Positions 7,809 through 15,359 of a DNA stretch of 18,935 nucleotides are shown here, piece after piece. The notes under the pieces are model-generated. The model saw nothing but the letters and a program-made list of their open reading frames with translations. It did not search any database and had not been told where the DNA came from. This DNA is from an uncultured Pedobacter sp. (GTDB taxonomy: Bacteria > Bacteroidota > Bacteroidia > Sphingobacteriales > Sphingobacteriaceae), in the NCBI RefSeq assembly GCF_946480185.1, contig NZ_CAMLIG010000048.1:1-18935 (forward strand), in the 5' to 3' direction. Positions within the stretch are counted from its first letter, which is position 1; each line of letters opens with the position of its first letter. The position numbers and the translations under genes were made by a program.

Positions 7809-8782
7809 TGCTATATCCATTAAAATTTAAAACCATATTTAAAGATAAAATCTGGGGCGGAGAAAAAATTAAAACCTATCTAGGAAAAGATTTTTCACCA
7901 CTTCCAAACTGTGGCGAAACCTGGGAAATATCTGGCGTACGTTCTGATGTTTCTGTTGTTGCAAACGGTCCATTAACGGGCACTTCGCTTGCCGATTTGT
8001 TAAGCGATAAAAAAGCCGAACTTATCGGAAAAAAGAATTATGAAAGATTCGGAAACGAATTTCCTTTATTGATTAAATTCATAGACGCCAACGAAGACCT
8101 ATCTATCCAAGTGCATCCAAACGATGAAATGGCAGAAAAACGTCATCACTCCAAAGGAAAAACAGAGATGTGGTATGTAATCCAAGCGGATGAAGGTTCT
8201 TCATTAATTGCTGGGTTTAACCAAAAGGTTGACAAGGAATTGTACTTGAAAAAGTTTAACGCCGGCGAATTAACCGATATTTTAAACAAAGAAGAAGTAG
8301 CAGCAGGCGATGTTTTCTTTCTACCGGCAGGCCGTGTACACACTATTGGAAAAGGATTGCTTATCGCAGAAATTCAGCAAACATCTGATATTACTTACCG
8401 CATTTACGATTTTGACCGTGTAGATGATAAAGGCAATAAAAGGGAACTTCATGTTGAAGAAGCCTTGGATGCCATTGATTATAACTTTTACAACGAGTAT
8501 AAAACTAAATATAACAAAACACAGAATACACCAACCGAACTGGTAGACTGCCCGTACTTTACCACTAATATTTTAGACTATACAAAAGATGTAGCCAGAG
8601 ATTACAGCGTGTTAGACAGTTTTGTAATTCATGTTTGTGTAGAAGGATCGTACATTTTAAAATATGGAATTGAGGAATTACCGGTACAAATAGGCGACTG
8701 CGTTTTAATCCCAGCAACAATCGAAAAAGTTGTACTAAGCACCAACGAAGGTTTTAAAATTTTGGAAAGTTATATTGGTTAA
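7808..8782 (+). CDS. manA: Mannose-6-phosphate isomerase, class I
   Basis: A 324-residue cytosolic Zn enzyme interconverting mannose-6-phosphate and fructose-6-phosphate; it feeds GDP-mannose and GDP-fucose synthesis or allows mannose use. It has the short bacterial form typical of Bacillus-type ManA. Zinc ligands are readable: Gln101 and His103 in SIQVHPND, Glu120 in GKTEMWYV, and His178 in LPAGRVHTIG. Arg198 in ITYRIYDFDR is the expected active-site arginine, and NCGETWEISG (residues 34-43) is a family block. The ATG at 7808 gives the standard N-terminus PLKFKTIFKDKIWGG. It stands apart from the upstream transferase gene by 261 nt filled partly by the heptamer array, so it likely has its own promoter, but its role fits the polysaccharide genes nearby. 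Confidence 0.95.
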   Translation: MLYPLKFKTIFKDKIWGGEKIKTYLGKDFSPLPNCGETWEISGVRSDVSVVANGPLTGTSLADLLSDKKAELIGKKNYERFGNEFPLLIKFIDANEDLSIQVHPNDEMAEKRHHSKGKTEMWYVIQADEGSSLIAGFNQKVDKELYLKKFNAGELTDILNKEEVAAGDVFFLPAGRVHTIGKGLLIAEIQQTSDITYRIYDFDRVDDKGNKRELHVEEALDAIDYNFYNEYKTKYNKTQNTPTELVDCPYFTTNILDYTKDVARDYSVLDSFVIHVCVEGSYILKYGIEELPVQIGDCVLIPATIEKVVLSTNEGFKILESYIG

Positions 8783-8790
8783 CAAGCACA

Positions 8791-8808
8791 AATACTTAAT
8801 TAAGTATT
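8791..8808. terminator. Perfect AT-rich palindrome after manA
   Basis: An 18-nt perfect palindrome (AATACTTAATTAAGTATT, 7-bp stem with AATT loop) starts 8 nt after the manA stop and is followed by CTTTT. It could be a weak intrinsic terminator or an operator; the stem has only two G-C pairs, so termination strength would be low. Confidence 0.4.
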
Positions 8809-8839
8809 CTTTTGGATTACTTATTGTAATATCCAAACC

Positions 8840-9799
8840 ATGTTTAACTATGTTGACTTAATTTTATTCCTAATTATAAGTTTAAGTATTTACCACGGCT
8901 ACCGTCGCGGTTTTATTTTAGGATTTTTAGAACTTTTTGCATTAGCCACCAGTATTTTGGTGGCTTTTTATTTTTATCAGAATACTGCACTTATATTATC
9001 AAAATATATTCAGTTAGACGAACGCTGGAATTTGCCATTCGCCTTTCTAGTTACGTTACTACTCTCACGCTTTATCATTGGCGCTATACTTTACTTTTTA
9101 ATCAAACAACTGCCACTCAGCTTACATAAAAACAAAGTCAATCGTTATTCAGGGCTTATTCCGGGAATTATCAGAGGATTCTTTTACGCATCATTAGTTG
9201 CCATGTTGTTTCTGTTTATCAACTTATGGGGCGGTTTAACACAAGAAACTCGCGAAAGCTATATCGCCAACAACCTCACACAAAAAATAGAATTTATTGA
9301 CACCAAAATCGCATCGGACATTAGCGAGCAGGTAAAAAAAAGTATCAGTAAATTAACCATCGAGCCAGAGTCTGACCAAACCGTTTATCTGCATTTCAAA
9401 GTCGAGCACCCTGTGGTTAACGAAAAAATGGAAAATCATTTATTAGTGTTGGTAAACGAAGAAAGAAGAAAGTTCCATTTGCCTTTACTTGTCCGCGATA
9501 CCGCGTTGAGGACCGTTGCCAGAGCACACTCTTTAGATATGTTTAAAAACGGTTACTTCTCACATATTAGCTTATCGGGTTCCTCTCCTTTTGACAGAAT
9601 TACCGCTCACCATATCAATTACACACAAGCAGGAGAAAATCTGGCTTTAGCACAAACTGTCGAAATTGCACATATTGGCCTTATGAATTCACCTGGCCAC
9701 AGGGCTAATATTTTAAATCCAAGGTATGGCAGAGTTGGAATTGGGATCATGGATGGTGGAATTTACGGAATAATGGTGACACAAAATTTCAGAAACTAG
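8840..9799 (+). CDS. CvpA-family membrane protein fused to a CAP (SCP/PR-1) domain
   Basis: A 319-residue two-domain protein. Residues 1-130 form a CvpA/colicin V production-like membrane domain with about four helices (4-18, 28-47, 66-90, 113-130) and the family features IYHGYRRGFILGFLELF and IPGIIRGFFYASLV. After a linker (about 130-193), residues 194-319 form a CAP domain with the expected His230 (ARAHSLDM), Glu266 (AGENLA) and His287 (SPGHRANIL), ending in the QNF strand. The CAP domain probably faces the periplasm, but topology is inferred. CvpA-CAP combinations occur in other bacteria; CAP functions are poorly known (wall or protein binding). It lies between manA and the patatin gene on the same strand with short gaps (57 and 44 nt) and may be cotranscribed with them. 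Confidence 0.85.
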   Translation: MFNYVDLILFLIISLSIYHGYRRGFILGFLELFALATSILVAFYFYQNTALILSKYIQLDERWNLPFAFLVTLLLSRFIIGAILYFLIKQLPLSLHKNKVNRYSGLIPGIIRGFFYASLVAMLFLFINLWGGLTQETRESYIANNLTQKIEFIDTKIASDISEQVKKSISKLTIEPESDQTVYLHFKVEHPVVNEKMENHLLVLVNEERRKFHLPLLVRDTALRTVARAHSLDMFKNGYFSHISLSGSSPFDRITAHHINYTQAGENLALAQTVEIAHIGLMNSPGHRANILNPRYGRVGIGIMDGGIYGIMVTQNFRN

Positions 9800-9843
9800 C
9801 ATCCATCGCCTATAATTTTCTTTTTATTGCTACATTTAGTTTA

Positions 9844-10884
9844 ATGAAAACAATTTTATCTATTGATGGCGGCGGTATAAAAGGAATTATCCCGGGAATG
9901 GTTTTAGTTGAACTAGAGGAACGCTTAAGACAAAGAACCGGAAATGAAGAGGCTTACATCGCCAATTATTTCGATTTTTTTGCAGGCACCAGCACCGGTG
10001 GTATTTTAACCTGCTTACTGCTTTGCCCTTCTAAAGAAGACCCCACAAAACCACGTTTTTCTGCAAAAGAAGCACTTGATCTTTACATTAAAAATGGTAC
10101 AAAAATATTTGAGAGCAAGGGTTTTAAAAAGGTATTTGCAGATATTGGCTGGGTAACCGAACGCTACGATGCTGAGTTTTTAGAGAAAATTTTGTTAGAA
10201 TATTTTGAAGATATAAAGCTAAGCGAGCTTATAAAACCCTGTATCATTACTGCTTATAATATTGAACTAAGAAAAGCACATATTTTTAGACAGAAAACCG
10301 CAAAAAGCCGAGGATCGCACAGAGACTTTTATGTGCGTGACGTTTGCAGAGCTACTTCTGCTGCCCCTACCTACTTTAGCGTTGCAGAAATAAAATCTTT
10401 AGCAGGAGTTAGGTATCCTTTACTTGACGGGGGAATATTTGCAACAAACCCTTCTTTAAGTGCTTTTGTTGAAATTAAAAGAGAACCGGAACAGGAGTTT
10501 TACCCAAACAACATCCACATCCTATCATTAGGCACAGGCGTTTCTAAACAATCTTACGATAGCGATGAGTTAAGAGACACCAAAGCACTTTTTGTAGTTC
10601 CTGCTTTGTTAGATATGATGATGGGCGCTTCTACAGAAACCAGCCACTTTTACATGAAACAGATTTTTAGCTTTTTAGGGATTCCGGATAATTACATCAG
10701 AATTGAGCCTCAAAACTTACAAAGCGTACAAGAACGCTTAGATGCCGCAGATGAAAAAAACATTCAGAAGCTTATATCCTTGGCAGATAGGATGATTAGT
10801 CAGCGCAACCAAGTTTTAGACGTAATTGTGGATAATTTGATCAAGCTAAAAGTGAATAGGGAATTGGAGGAAGGTGGAGGATAA
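9844..10884 (+). CDS. Patatin-like phospholipase
   Basis: A 346-residue lipid acyl hydrolase with the Ser-Asp dyad of the patatin family. The oxyanion loop is DGGGIKG (residues 8-14), the nucleophile elbow GTSTGG (residues 48-53, Ser50), and the catalytic Asp is Asp195 in LLDGGIFATNPS. The RDVCRATSAAPTYF block (165-178) is typical of the plant-patatin/FabD-like group. No signal peptide or transmembrane helix is evident, so it should act from the cytosol on membrane lipids. CBASS CapV effectors share this architecture, but no cyclase (CD-NTase), Cap2 or Cap3 gene is adjacent, so a housekeeping or unassigned lipase role is the safer call. It runs convergently toward the atp operon, and I see no strong terminator on its own strand. 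Confidence 0.9.
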   Translation: MKTILSIDGGGIKGIIPGMVLVELEERLRQRTGNEEAYIANYFDFFAGTSTGGILTCLLLCPSKEDPTKPRFSAKEALDLYIKNGTKIFESKGFKKVFADIGWVTERYDAEFLEKILLEYFEDIKLSELIKPCIITAYNIELRKAHIFRQKTAKSRGSHRDFYVRDVCRATSAAPTYFSVAEIKSLAGVRYPLLDGGIFATNPSLSAFVEIKREPEQEFYPNNIHILSLGTGVSKQSYDSDELRDTKALFVVPALLDMMMGASTETSHFYMKQIFSFLGIPDNYIRIEPQNLQSVQERLDAADEKNIQKLISLADRMISQRNQVLDVIVDNLIKLKVNRELEEGGG

Positions 10885-10905
10885 AATTCATTACACAGAA
10901 CTTAA

Positions 10906-10993
10906 GTTGAGGAACGAAACGTCTCACAAGAAAACTCTGCTAATGGAATTTGTCACTATTGGTGTGATGTTTCACTATCGTTCAACATGTGAC
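10906..10993. repeat. Degenerate inverted repeat with GTTGAGGAACGAAAC motif
   Basis: The left arm GTTGAGGAACGAAACGTCTC (10906-10925) is matched in inverse, imperfectly, by GTGATGTTTCACTATCGTTC followed by AACATGTGAC (10964-10993). The arms are separated by about 37 nt without a coding signature. Variants of GAGGAACGAAAC...TCTCAC are, from memory, dispersed between genes in Bacteroidota genomes. It looks like a small non-autonomous mobile or palindromic element between the convergent patatin and atpG genes. The remainder of 10885-11136 holds only the terminator. Confidence 0.6.
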
Positions 10994-11072
10994 GGAGCGC
11001 TTAACTTAATAGGATTGAGAGCATGTTGAATAACATTTCTTAATTTTCAGCACCAAAAAACAATCTTAAAAC

Positions 11073-11104
11073 AAAAAACCTCAACCATTTTCATGATTGA
11101 GGTT
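11073..11104 (-). terminator. Intrinsic terminator of the atp operon
   Basis: On the minus strand an 8-bp stem AACCTCAA/TTGAGGTT (11097-11104 with 11077-11084), extended inside by CAT/ATG around a 4-nt loop, is followed by six T residues (complement of A at 11073-11078). It lies 33 nt beyond the atpG stop codon. On the plus strand the hairpin lacks a T-tract, so it serves only the minus-strand operon. Confidence 0.85.
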
Positions 11105-11136
11105 CCCATAGCTTTCAGCCTTAAGCTTTACAAAAT

Positions 11137-12021
11137 TTATCCGTTAGATAATGCAGCAGCACCACTCACAATCTCAGAAAGTTCAGTGGTAATTGCAGCC
11201 TGACGGGCTTGGTTATAAGCTAATTTTAATTTCTTTAATAAGTCGCCAGCGTTATCTGTTGCTTTATCCATCGCCGTCATCCTAGCTCCATGTTCTGAAG
11301 CATGGGAATCTAAAACCGCTTTGTACAATTGCAACTTGATGTTTTTAGGGATCAACTCTTCTACAATCTCTTCTTTTGAAGGCTCTAAAATATAGTCAAC
11401 TTGGTTATTGCTCACATTTGCATCTTTAGGTGCTTTTGGAACTGGTAACAACTGCTCAGTAGTTAAAATTTGCACTGCTGCATTTCTAAACTGGTTGTAA
11501 ATAACCTCTACTTTATCATATTTACCATCAACAAAACCTTTCATAACGGCTTCTGTGATTGCAGAAATATTCTCAAAATTTAATGCGCTATAAACTTCAT
11601 TGTTATTCCCAATAACGTTGTATTTTCGTTTCTCGTAATAATCTTGAGCTTTTTTACCAATGGCTACAATATGTAAGTTTCCTGACTGGTGGAAGCTATT
11701 GTATTTTTCGGAAATAAGGTTGTTAGCAGTTTTAATCACGTTGGTATTAAAAGCACCGGCCAAACCACGGTTTGATGTTACAACAATCACCAAAACGTTT
11801 TTAACTTCACGCTCCTGAGTATAAACAGAAACTCCGTCTTCTAAACTTGCAGAAAGATTAGCCAAAATTTCCTTCAGCTTATTAGCATAAGGACGCAACT
11901 GAATAATAGCGTTGGTTGCTCTCTTTAATTTAGCAGCCGAAACCATTTTCATTGCTTTGGTAATTTGCTGTGTTGAGCTTACCGAAGATATTCTGATTCT
12001 TACTTCTTTTAAATTTGCCAT
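11137..12021 (-). CDS. atpG: F1 ATP synthase gamma subunit
   Basis: The central rotor shaft of F1. From the ATG at 12019-12021 the product is 294 residues, starting MANLKEVRIRISSVSSTQQI, the universal gamma N-terminus with TKAMKMVSAAKLKRA. The C-terminal helix is equally typical (MTAMDKATDNAGDLLKKL and ARQAAITTELSEIVSGA). An in-frame upstream ATG at 12081 would add 20 residues (MSRLKSHLNS...), but that stretch is encoded by the heptamer repeat and has no counterpart in the family, so I reject it. It is the last gene of the operon, followed by the terminator at 11073-11104. No epsilon or beta gene follows. The 149-nt gap to atpA is almost wholly repeat. Confidence 0.96.
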   Translation of the reverse strand: MANLKEVRIRISSVSSTQQITKAMKMVSAAKLKRATNAIIQLRPYANKLKEILANLSASLEDGVSVYTQEREVKNVLVIVVTSNRGLAGAFNTNVIKTANNLISEKYNSFHQSGNLHIVAIGKKAQDYYEKRKYNVIGNNNEVYSALNFENISAITEAVMKGFVDGKYDKVEVIYNQFRNAAVQILTTEQLLPVPKAPKDANVSNNQVDYILEPSKEEIVEELIPKNIKLQLYKAVLDSHASEHGARMTAMDKATDNAGDLLKKLKLAYNQARQAAITTELSEIVSGAAALSNG

Positions 12022-12027
12022 TCTTTG

Positions 12028-12112
12028 TTTAGATGTGGGATATGAGAATTGAGAATTGAGATGACTTTTTAGTCTGCTCAATAGGTCTCACATCCCATAT
12101 CTCAATACTCAA
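12028..12112. repeat. Inverted heptamer array (nTCTCAn words) with GACT-AGTC core
   Basis: Left of a core GACT-TTTT-AGTC (12063-12074), 7-nt words run toward it: TTTAGAT, GTGGGAT, ATGAGAA, TTGAGAA, TTGAGAT (12028-12062). Right of it are TGCTCAA (12075-12081), three extra bases, then GTCTCAC, ATCCCAT, ATCTCAA and TACTCAA (12085-12112). The arms are the reverse complement of each other at 4-5 of 7 positions per unit, so an RNA would form a long imperfect hairpin. It lies between atpA and atpG. Confidence 0.8.
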
Positions 12113-12135
12113 ATTTGTTAATATAGCGATTGGTT

Positions 12136-12170
12136 TCTCAATACACTATACGCACTACTCAATACTAAAA
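12136..12170. repeat. Short degenerate heptamer run next to the atpA stop
   Basis: Five further 7-nt steps (TCTCAAT, ACACTAT, ACGCACT, ACTCAAT, ACTAAAA) fill the space up to the atpA stop codon at 12171. Similarity between units is low; I include it because it continues the array at 12028-12112. Confidence 0.45.
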
Positions 12171-13745
12171 TTAATATTTATCAGATAATTCTTTCGCAAC
12201 AGTTTCCAATACACCTGTTAAGCTATCATCAAATTTACCTGCTTTTAAAGCGGCTAAAACTTCTGGATGACGTTGCTCTAATTGTGTAGTATATTCTAAT
12301 TCGAACTCTCTTACCTTGTTAACCGGTACGTTTCTCATTAGGTTTTTAACACCCGCATAAATGATAGCAACTTGTTTTTCAACAGATACCGGAGAAAACT
12401 GACCTTGTTTCAAAATCTCAACGTTTCTAGCACCTTTATCTAAAACCAATTTTGTTGACGCATCTAAATCAGAACCAAATTTAGAGAAAGCCTCTAACTC
12501 GCGGTATTGTGCCTGGTCTAATTTTAAAGTACCGGCAACTTTTTTCATTGATTTAATTTGAGCGTTACCACCAACACGAGATACCGAGATACCTACGTTA
12601 ATAGCCGGACGCACACCTGCGTTAAACAAGTTTGATTCTAAGAAAATCTGACCATCTGTAATCGAAATCACGTTGGTTGGTATATATGCAGAAACGTCAC
12701 CAGCCTGAGTTTCGATAATTGGCAATGCAGTTAATGAACCGCCACCTTTTACAATGCCTCTGATTGATTCTGGCAAATCGTTCATTTGTTGAGCGATAGA
12801 ATCATTCTGGTTAATTTTTGCAGCTCTTTCCAATAAACGGCTGTGTAGGTAAAAAACGTCACCTGGGTAAGCCTCACGTCCTGGAGGACGTTTCAACAAT
12901 AAAGAAACCTCGCGGTAAGCCACTGCCTGTTTTGATAAATCATCATAAATGATTAAAGCTGGTTTTCCTGTATCGCGGAAAAACTCGCCAATTGCAGCAC
13001 CTGCGAAAGGAGCATAAAATTGCATTGGTGCAGGGTCTGCAGCAGAAGCAGCAACTACAATGGTATAAGCCATTGCACCTTTTTCTTCTAATGCCTTAAC
13101 AACGTTAGCTACAGTACTTGCTTTTTGTCCGATAGCAACATATATACAGAATACAGGTTGTCCTGCATCATAAAACTCTTTTTGGTTGATGATGGTATCA
13201 ATACAAACTGCTGATTTACCAGTTTGACGGTCACCAATTACCAACTCACGTTGTCCACGACCAATTGGAATCATTGCATCAATAGCTTTGATACCAGTTT
13301 GTAATGGCTCCGTTACTGGCTGACGGTAAATTACACCTGGTGCTTTACGCTCCAATGGCATCTCATAAGTAGTTCCAGTGATAGGACCTTTACCATCAAT
13401 TGGAGTACCTAAAGTATTTACCACACGGCCCAACATACCTTCACCTACTTTAATAGATGCGATACGTTTAGTACGTTTAATGGTATCACCTTCTTTAATC
13501 TCGTCAGACTGACCTAACAAAACCACACCAACGTTGTCTTCTTCTAAGTTTAAAACGATACCTTGTAAGCCTGATTCAAATTCAACCAGCTCACCAGCTT
13601 GTACCTTTGTTAAACCATAAACACGAGCAATACCATCACCAACTTGTAGTACGGTACCAACTTCCTCTAATTCAGTTTCTGACTTAAAGCCTGATAATTG
13701 CTGACGTAAAATCGCCGAAACTTCATCTGGTCTTACTTCTACCAT
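12171..13745 (-). CDS. atpA: F1 ATP synthase alpha subunit
   Basis: A 524-residue regulatory, nucleotide-binding subunit of the F1 hexamer. The N-terminal beta-barrel (about 25-95) carries [19 protein letters not shown]. The P-loop is GDRQTGKS (residues 171-178). Later blocks include [43 protein letters not shown] and, after [19 protein letters not shown], the arginine-finger segment [10 protein letters not shown]. The C-terminal helical domain is complete. Length fits Bacteroidota homologues. It is separated from atpH by 50 nt of A/T runs, in which ATTTTTT is repeated in tandem (13761-13774). Because catalytic beta (atpD) is not in this cluster, expression must be balanced with a second locus. 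Confidence 0.98.
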   Translation of the reverse strand: MVEVRPDEVSAILRQQLSGFKSETELEEVGTVLQVGDGIARVYGLTKVQAGELVEFESGLQGIVLNLEEDNVGVVLLGQSDEIKEGDTIKRTKRIASIKVGEGMLGRVVNTLGTPIDGKGPITGTTYEMPLERKAPGVIYRQPVTEPLQTGIKAIDAMIPIGRGQRELVIGDRQTGKSAVCIDTIINQKEFYDAGQPVFCIYVAIGQKASTVANVVKALEEKGAMAYTIVVAASAADPAPMQFYAPFAGAAIGEFFRDTGKPALIIYDDLSKQAVAYREVSLLLKRPPGREAYPGDVFYLHSRLLERAAKINQNDSIAQQMNDLPESIRGIVKGGGSLTALPIIETQAGDVSAYIPTNVISITDGQIFLESNLFNAGVRPAINVGISVSRVGGNAQIKSMKKVAGTLKLDQAQYRELEAFSKFGSDLDASTKLVLDKGARNVEILKQGQFSPVSVEKQVAIIYAGVKNLMRNVPVNKVREFELEYTTQLEQRHPEVLAALKAGKFDDSLTGVLETVAKELSDKY

Positions 13746-13795
13746 CTTTTTTTATTTAAGATTTTTTATTTTTTTGAAAAATTGTTCGTTTGATT

Positions 13796-14344
13796 TTAAG
13801 CAATCACTTTTTGCGAAAAGTCTTTTTTTAATTTTGCTAAACTACTTGATATACTCGCATCAAACTGTTTATCTCCAACAGTTAGTATAAAACCGCCAAT
13901 TAAAGTGGCATCTATACTTGTGTTTAAGTTTACTTCTCCACCTGTTACCGCTTTTACTTTATTAATGATTTCAGCTTTTGCAGCTTCTGTTAGCTCCACT
14001 GCCGAAATTACCTTTGCAGTAACAATGTTTTTGTATTCGTTGTACTCTCTTAAAAATTCTTTCGCAACACCGTAAATAATCTCTGCTCTTCCTTTATCTA
14101 CAACGATTTTCAAGAAAGCAGCTGTTACTTTGTTGATTTTATCTCCAAAAACAGCCTTTAAAATCGCGTTCTTCTTACTTAAAGGAATAATAGGATTTTT
14201 AACAACCGCTTGCAATTCTGAATTTGCCCGCAAGGTATTTACAAAAAGACTCATATCGCCTCTTGTTTCTTCCAAGGCTTTATTTTCTAATGCTAAATCA
14301 AGTAAAGACTTTGCGTATCTGGATGCTACTTTTATTTCTGACAT
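13796..14344 (-). CDS. atpH: F1 ATP synthase delta subunit (OSCP)
   Basis: A 182-residue stator protein joining the top of F1 to the b-subunit stalk. The N-terminus SEIKVASRYAKSLLDLALE matches the family's RYA-x-AL-ELA pattern. The C-terminal part holds LIGGFILTVGDKQFDASISSSLAKLKK, the typical signature (G-G-x-x-x-x-x-G-D...D-x-S). The ATG at 14342-14344 is directly preceded by the heptamer array, which occupies the whole gap to atpF. Order atpF-atpH-atpA-atpG is the standard one. Confidence 0.96.
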   Translation of the reverse strand: MSEIKVASRYAKSLLDLALENKALEETRGDMSLFVNTLRANSELQAVVKNPIIPLSKKNAILKAVFGDKINKVTAAFLKIVVDKGRAEIIYGVAKEFLREYNEYKNIVTAKVISAVELTEAAKAEIINKVKAVTGGEVNLNTSIDATLIGGFILTVGDKQFDASISSSLAKLKKDFSQKVIA

Positions 14345-14348
14345 TTTA

Positions 14349-14443
14349 TTTGAGTTTGAAGTGGTAAGTTTTAAGTGATAAGTTAAGACTAGGTCTTTAT
14401 GCTTATTTACTTATAACTTACAACTTATCACCTACAACCTAAA
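14349..14443. repeat. Inverted heptamer array (ACTTnnn words) with AAGAC-GTCTT core
   Basis: A perfect 5-bp palindrome AAGAC-TAG-GTCTT (14385-14397) is flanked by outward-pointing heptamers. Leftward on the minus strand: ACTTATC, ACTTAAA, ACTTACC, ACTTCAA, ACTCAAA (14383 down to 14349). Rightward: ACTTATA, ACTTACA, ACTTATC, ACCTACA, ACCTAAA (14409-14443). By my count the five pairs agree at 27 of 35 positions. The array fills the atpF-atpH gap, ending one base from the atpF stop codon and 4 nt from the atpH start codon. The word is the same as in the array before manA. Confidence 0.85.
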
Positions 14444-14444
14444 C

Positions 14445-14939
14445 CTAATTTAATTTAACATCTTTCAACAAGTCGCTTACTAAAGCATCTTGTTTTTGCT
14501 TATCATCAAACTGTTTGCGCAAAACCTTTTCAGCAATCTCTAAAGATAAAGAAGCCACTTGATTTTTCACTTCGTCCAAAGCGGCAATCTTTTGATTGTT
14601 AATTTCAACTCTTGCTTTTTCAATCAATTTAGCACCTTCAGTTTGTGCAGTATTTTTTGCTTCGGCAACAATTTGGTCTTTTAACTCTTTGGCTTCCTTT
14701 AAAATCTGATCACGCTCTATTCTAGCTTCCTTTAATAACGTTTCGTTTTCACTTGATAAACGAGAAATTTCTTCTCTGGCAAGCTCTGCTTTGTTTAAAG
14801 CATCTTCAATAGAACGTTCACGCTCATGAATTGCACCTAAAACAGGTTTCCAAGCTAATCTTTTCAAAAGCACCAACAGAACCAAAAATGATATTAAGGT
14901 CCAAAATACTAAGCCAATACTAGGAGTTACTAAATCCAT
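14445..14939 (-). CDS. atpF: F0 ATP synthase subunit b
   Basis: A 164-residue stator stalk protein. One N-terminal membrane helix (about residues 7-26, IGLVFWTLISFLVLLVLLKR) is followed by a long charged, coiled-coil-forming helix (about 36-150, rich in E, K, A and containing RERSIEDALNKAELAREE). The pattern VFWTLISFLVLL and W30-K-P-V are typical of bacterial b subunits. The start codon lies only 33 nt beyond the T-tract of the strong hairpin at 14973-15013, and no separate promoter is evident, so it depends on read-through or RNA processing. Confidence 0.96.
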   Translation of the reverse strand: MDLVTPSIGLVFWTLISFLVLLVLLKRLAWKPVLGAIHERERSIEDALNKAELAREEISRLSSENETLLKEARIERDQILKEAKELKDQIVAEAKNTAQTEGAKLIEKARVEINNQKIAALDEVKNQVASLSLEIAEKVLRKQFDDKQKQDALVSDLLKDVKLN

Positions 14940-14972
14940 AAAATTATATATGCTGTTGTTAAATAATCATTT

Positions 14973-15013
14973 AAAAAAATCGGAAAGATAGCCAATCGCT
15001 AACTTTCCGATTT
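14973..15013 (-). terminator. Strong terminator-like hairpin between atpE and atpF
   Basis: On the minus strand, 9 nt after the atpE stop codon, an 11-bp perfect stem (AAATCGGAAAG/CTTTCCGATTT) continues after one T-T mismatch into a 4-bp TAGC/GCTA stem and a 5-nt loop. A run of T follows at once (complement of seven A at 14973-14979). By form it is an intrinsic terminator, yet four essential atp genes lie downstream on the same strand. It is best read as a partial terminator or a 3'-end stabiliser that raises the amount of mRNA for the c subunit. Confidence 0.8.
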
Positions 15014-15021
15014 GTTAATTC

Positions 15022-15252
<231 letters not shown>

Positions 15253-15289
15253 TTATTATATGATTGTTAAACAAAATGTTTCTCTTCTT

Positions 15290-15359
15290 GAGAGCAAAGT
15301 CACGACTACAAATTAGTCTTTAATCTTTACTCTTTTTTTCTTGACTCTTGACTCTAATT
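15290..15359. repeat. Weak inverted heptamer array with GACTA-TAGTC core
   Basis: A palindromic core GACTA-CAAAT-TAGTC (15304-15318) is followed on the right by 7-nt words TTTAATC and TTTACTC, an 8-nt T-rich unit, then TTGACTC twice (15319-15354), ending at the atpB stop codon. The left arm is short and poor (GAGCAAAGTCAC). It has the same general plan as the arrays at 12028 and 14349 and sits between atpB and atpE. Confidence 0.6.

Noticed and set aside
9844..10884. Patatin gene as a CBASS (CapV) anti-phage effector
   Set aside because: No CD-NTase, Cap2 or Cap3 gene is next to it; neighbours are a CvpA-CAP protein and, convergently, the atp operon.
12022..12081. Upstream in-frame start extending atpG by 20 residues
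   Set aside because: The extra residues are encoded by the heptamer repeat and the universal gamma N-terminus MANLKEV starts at 12021.
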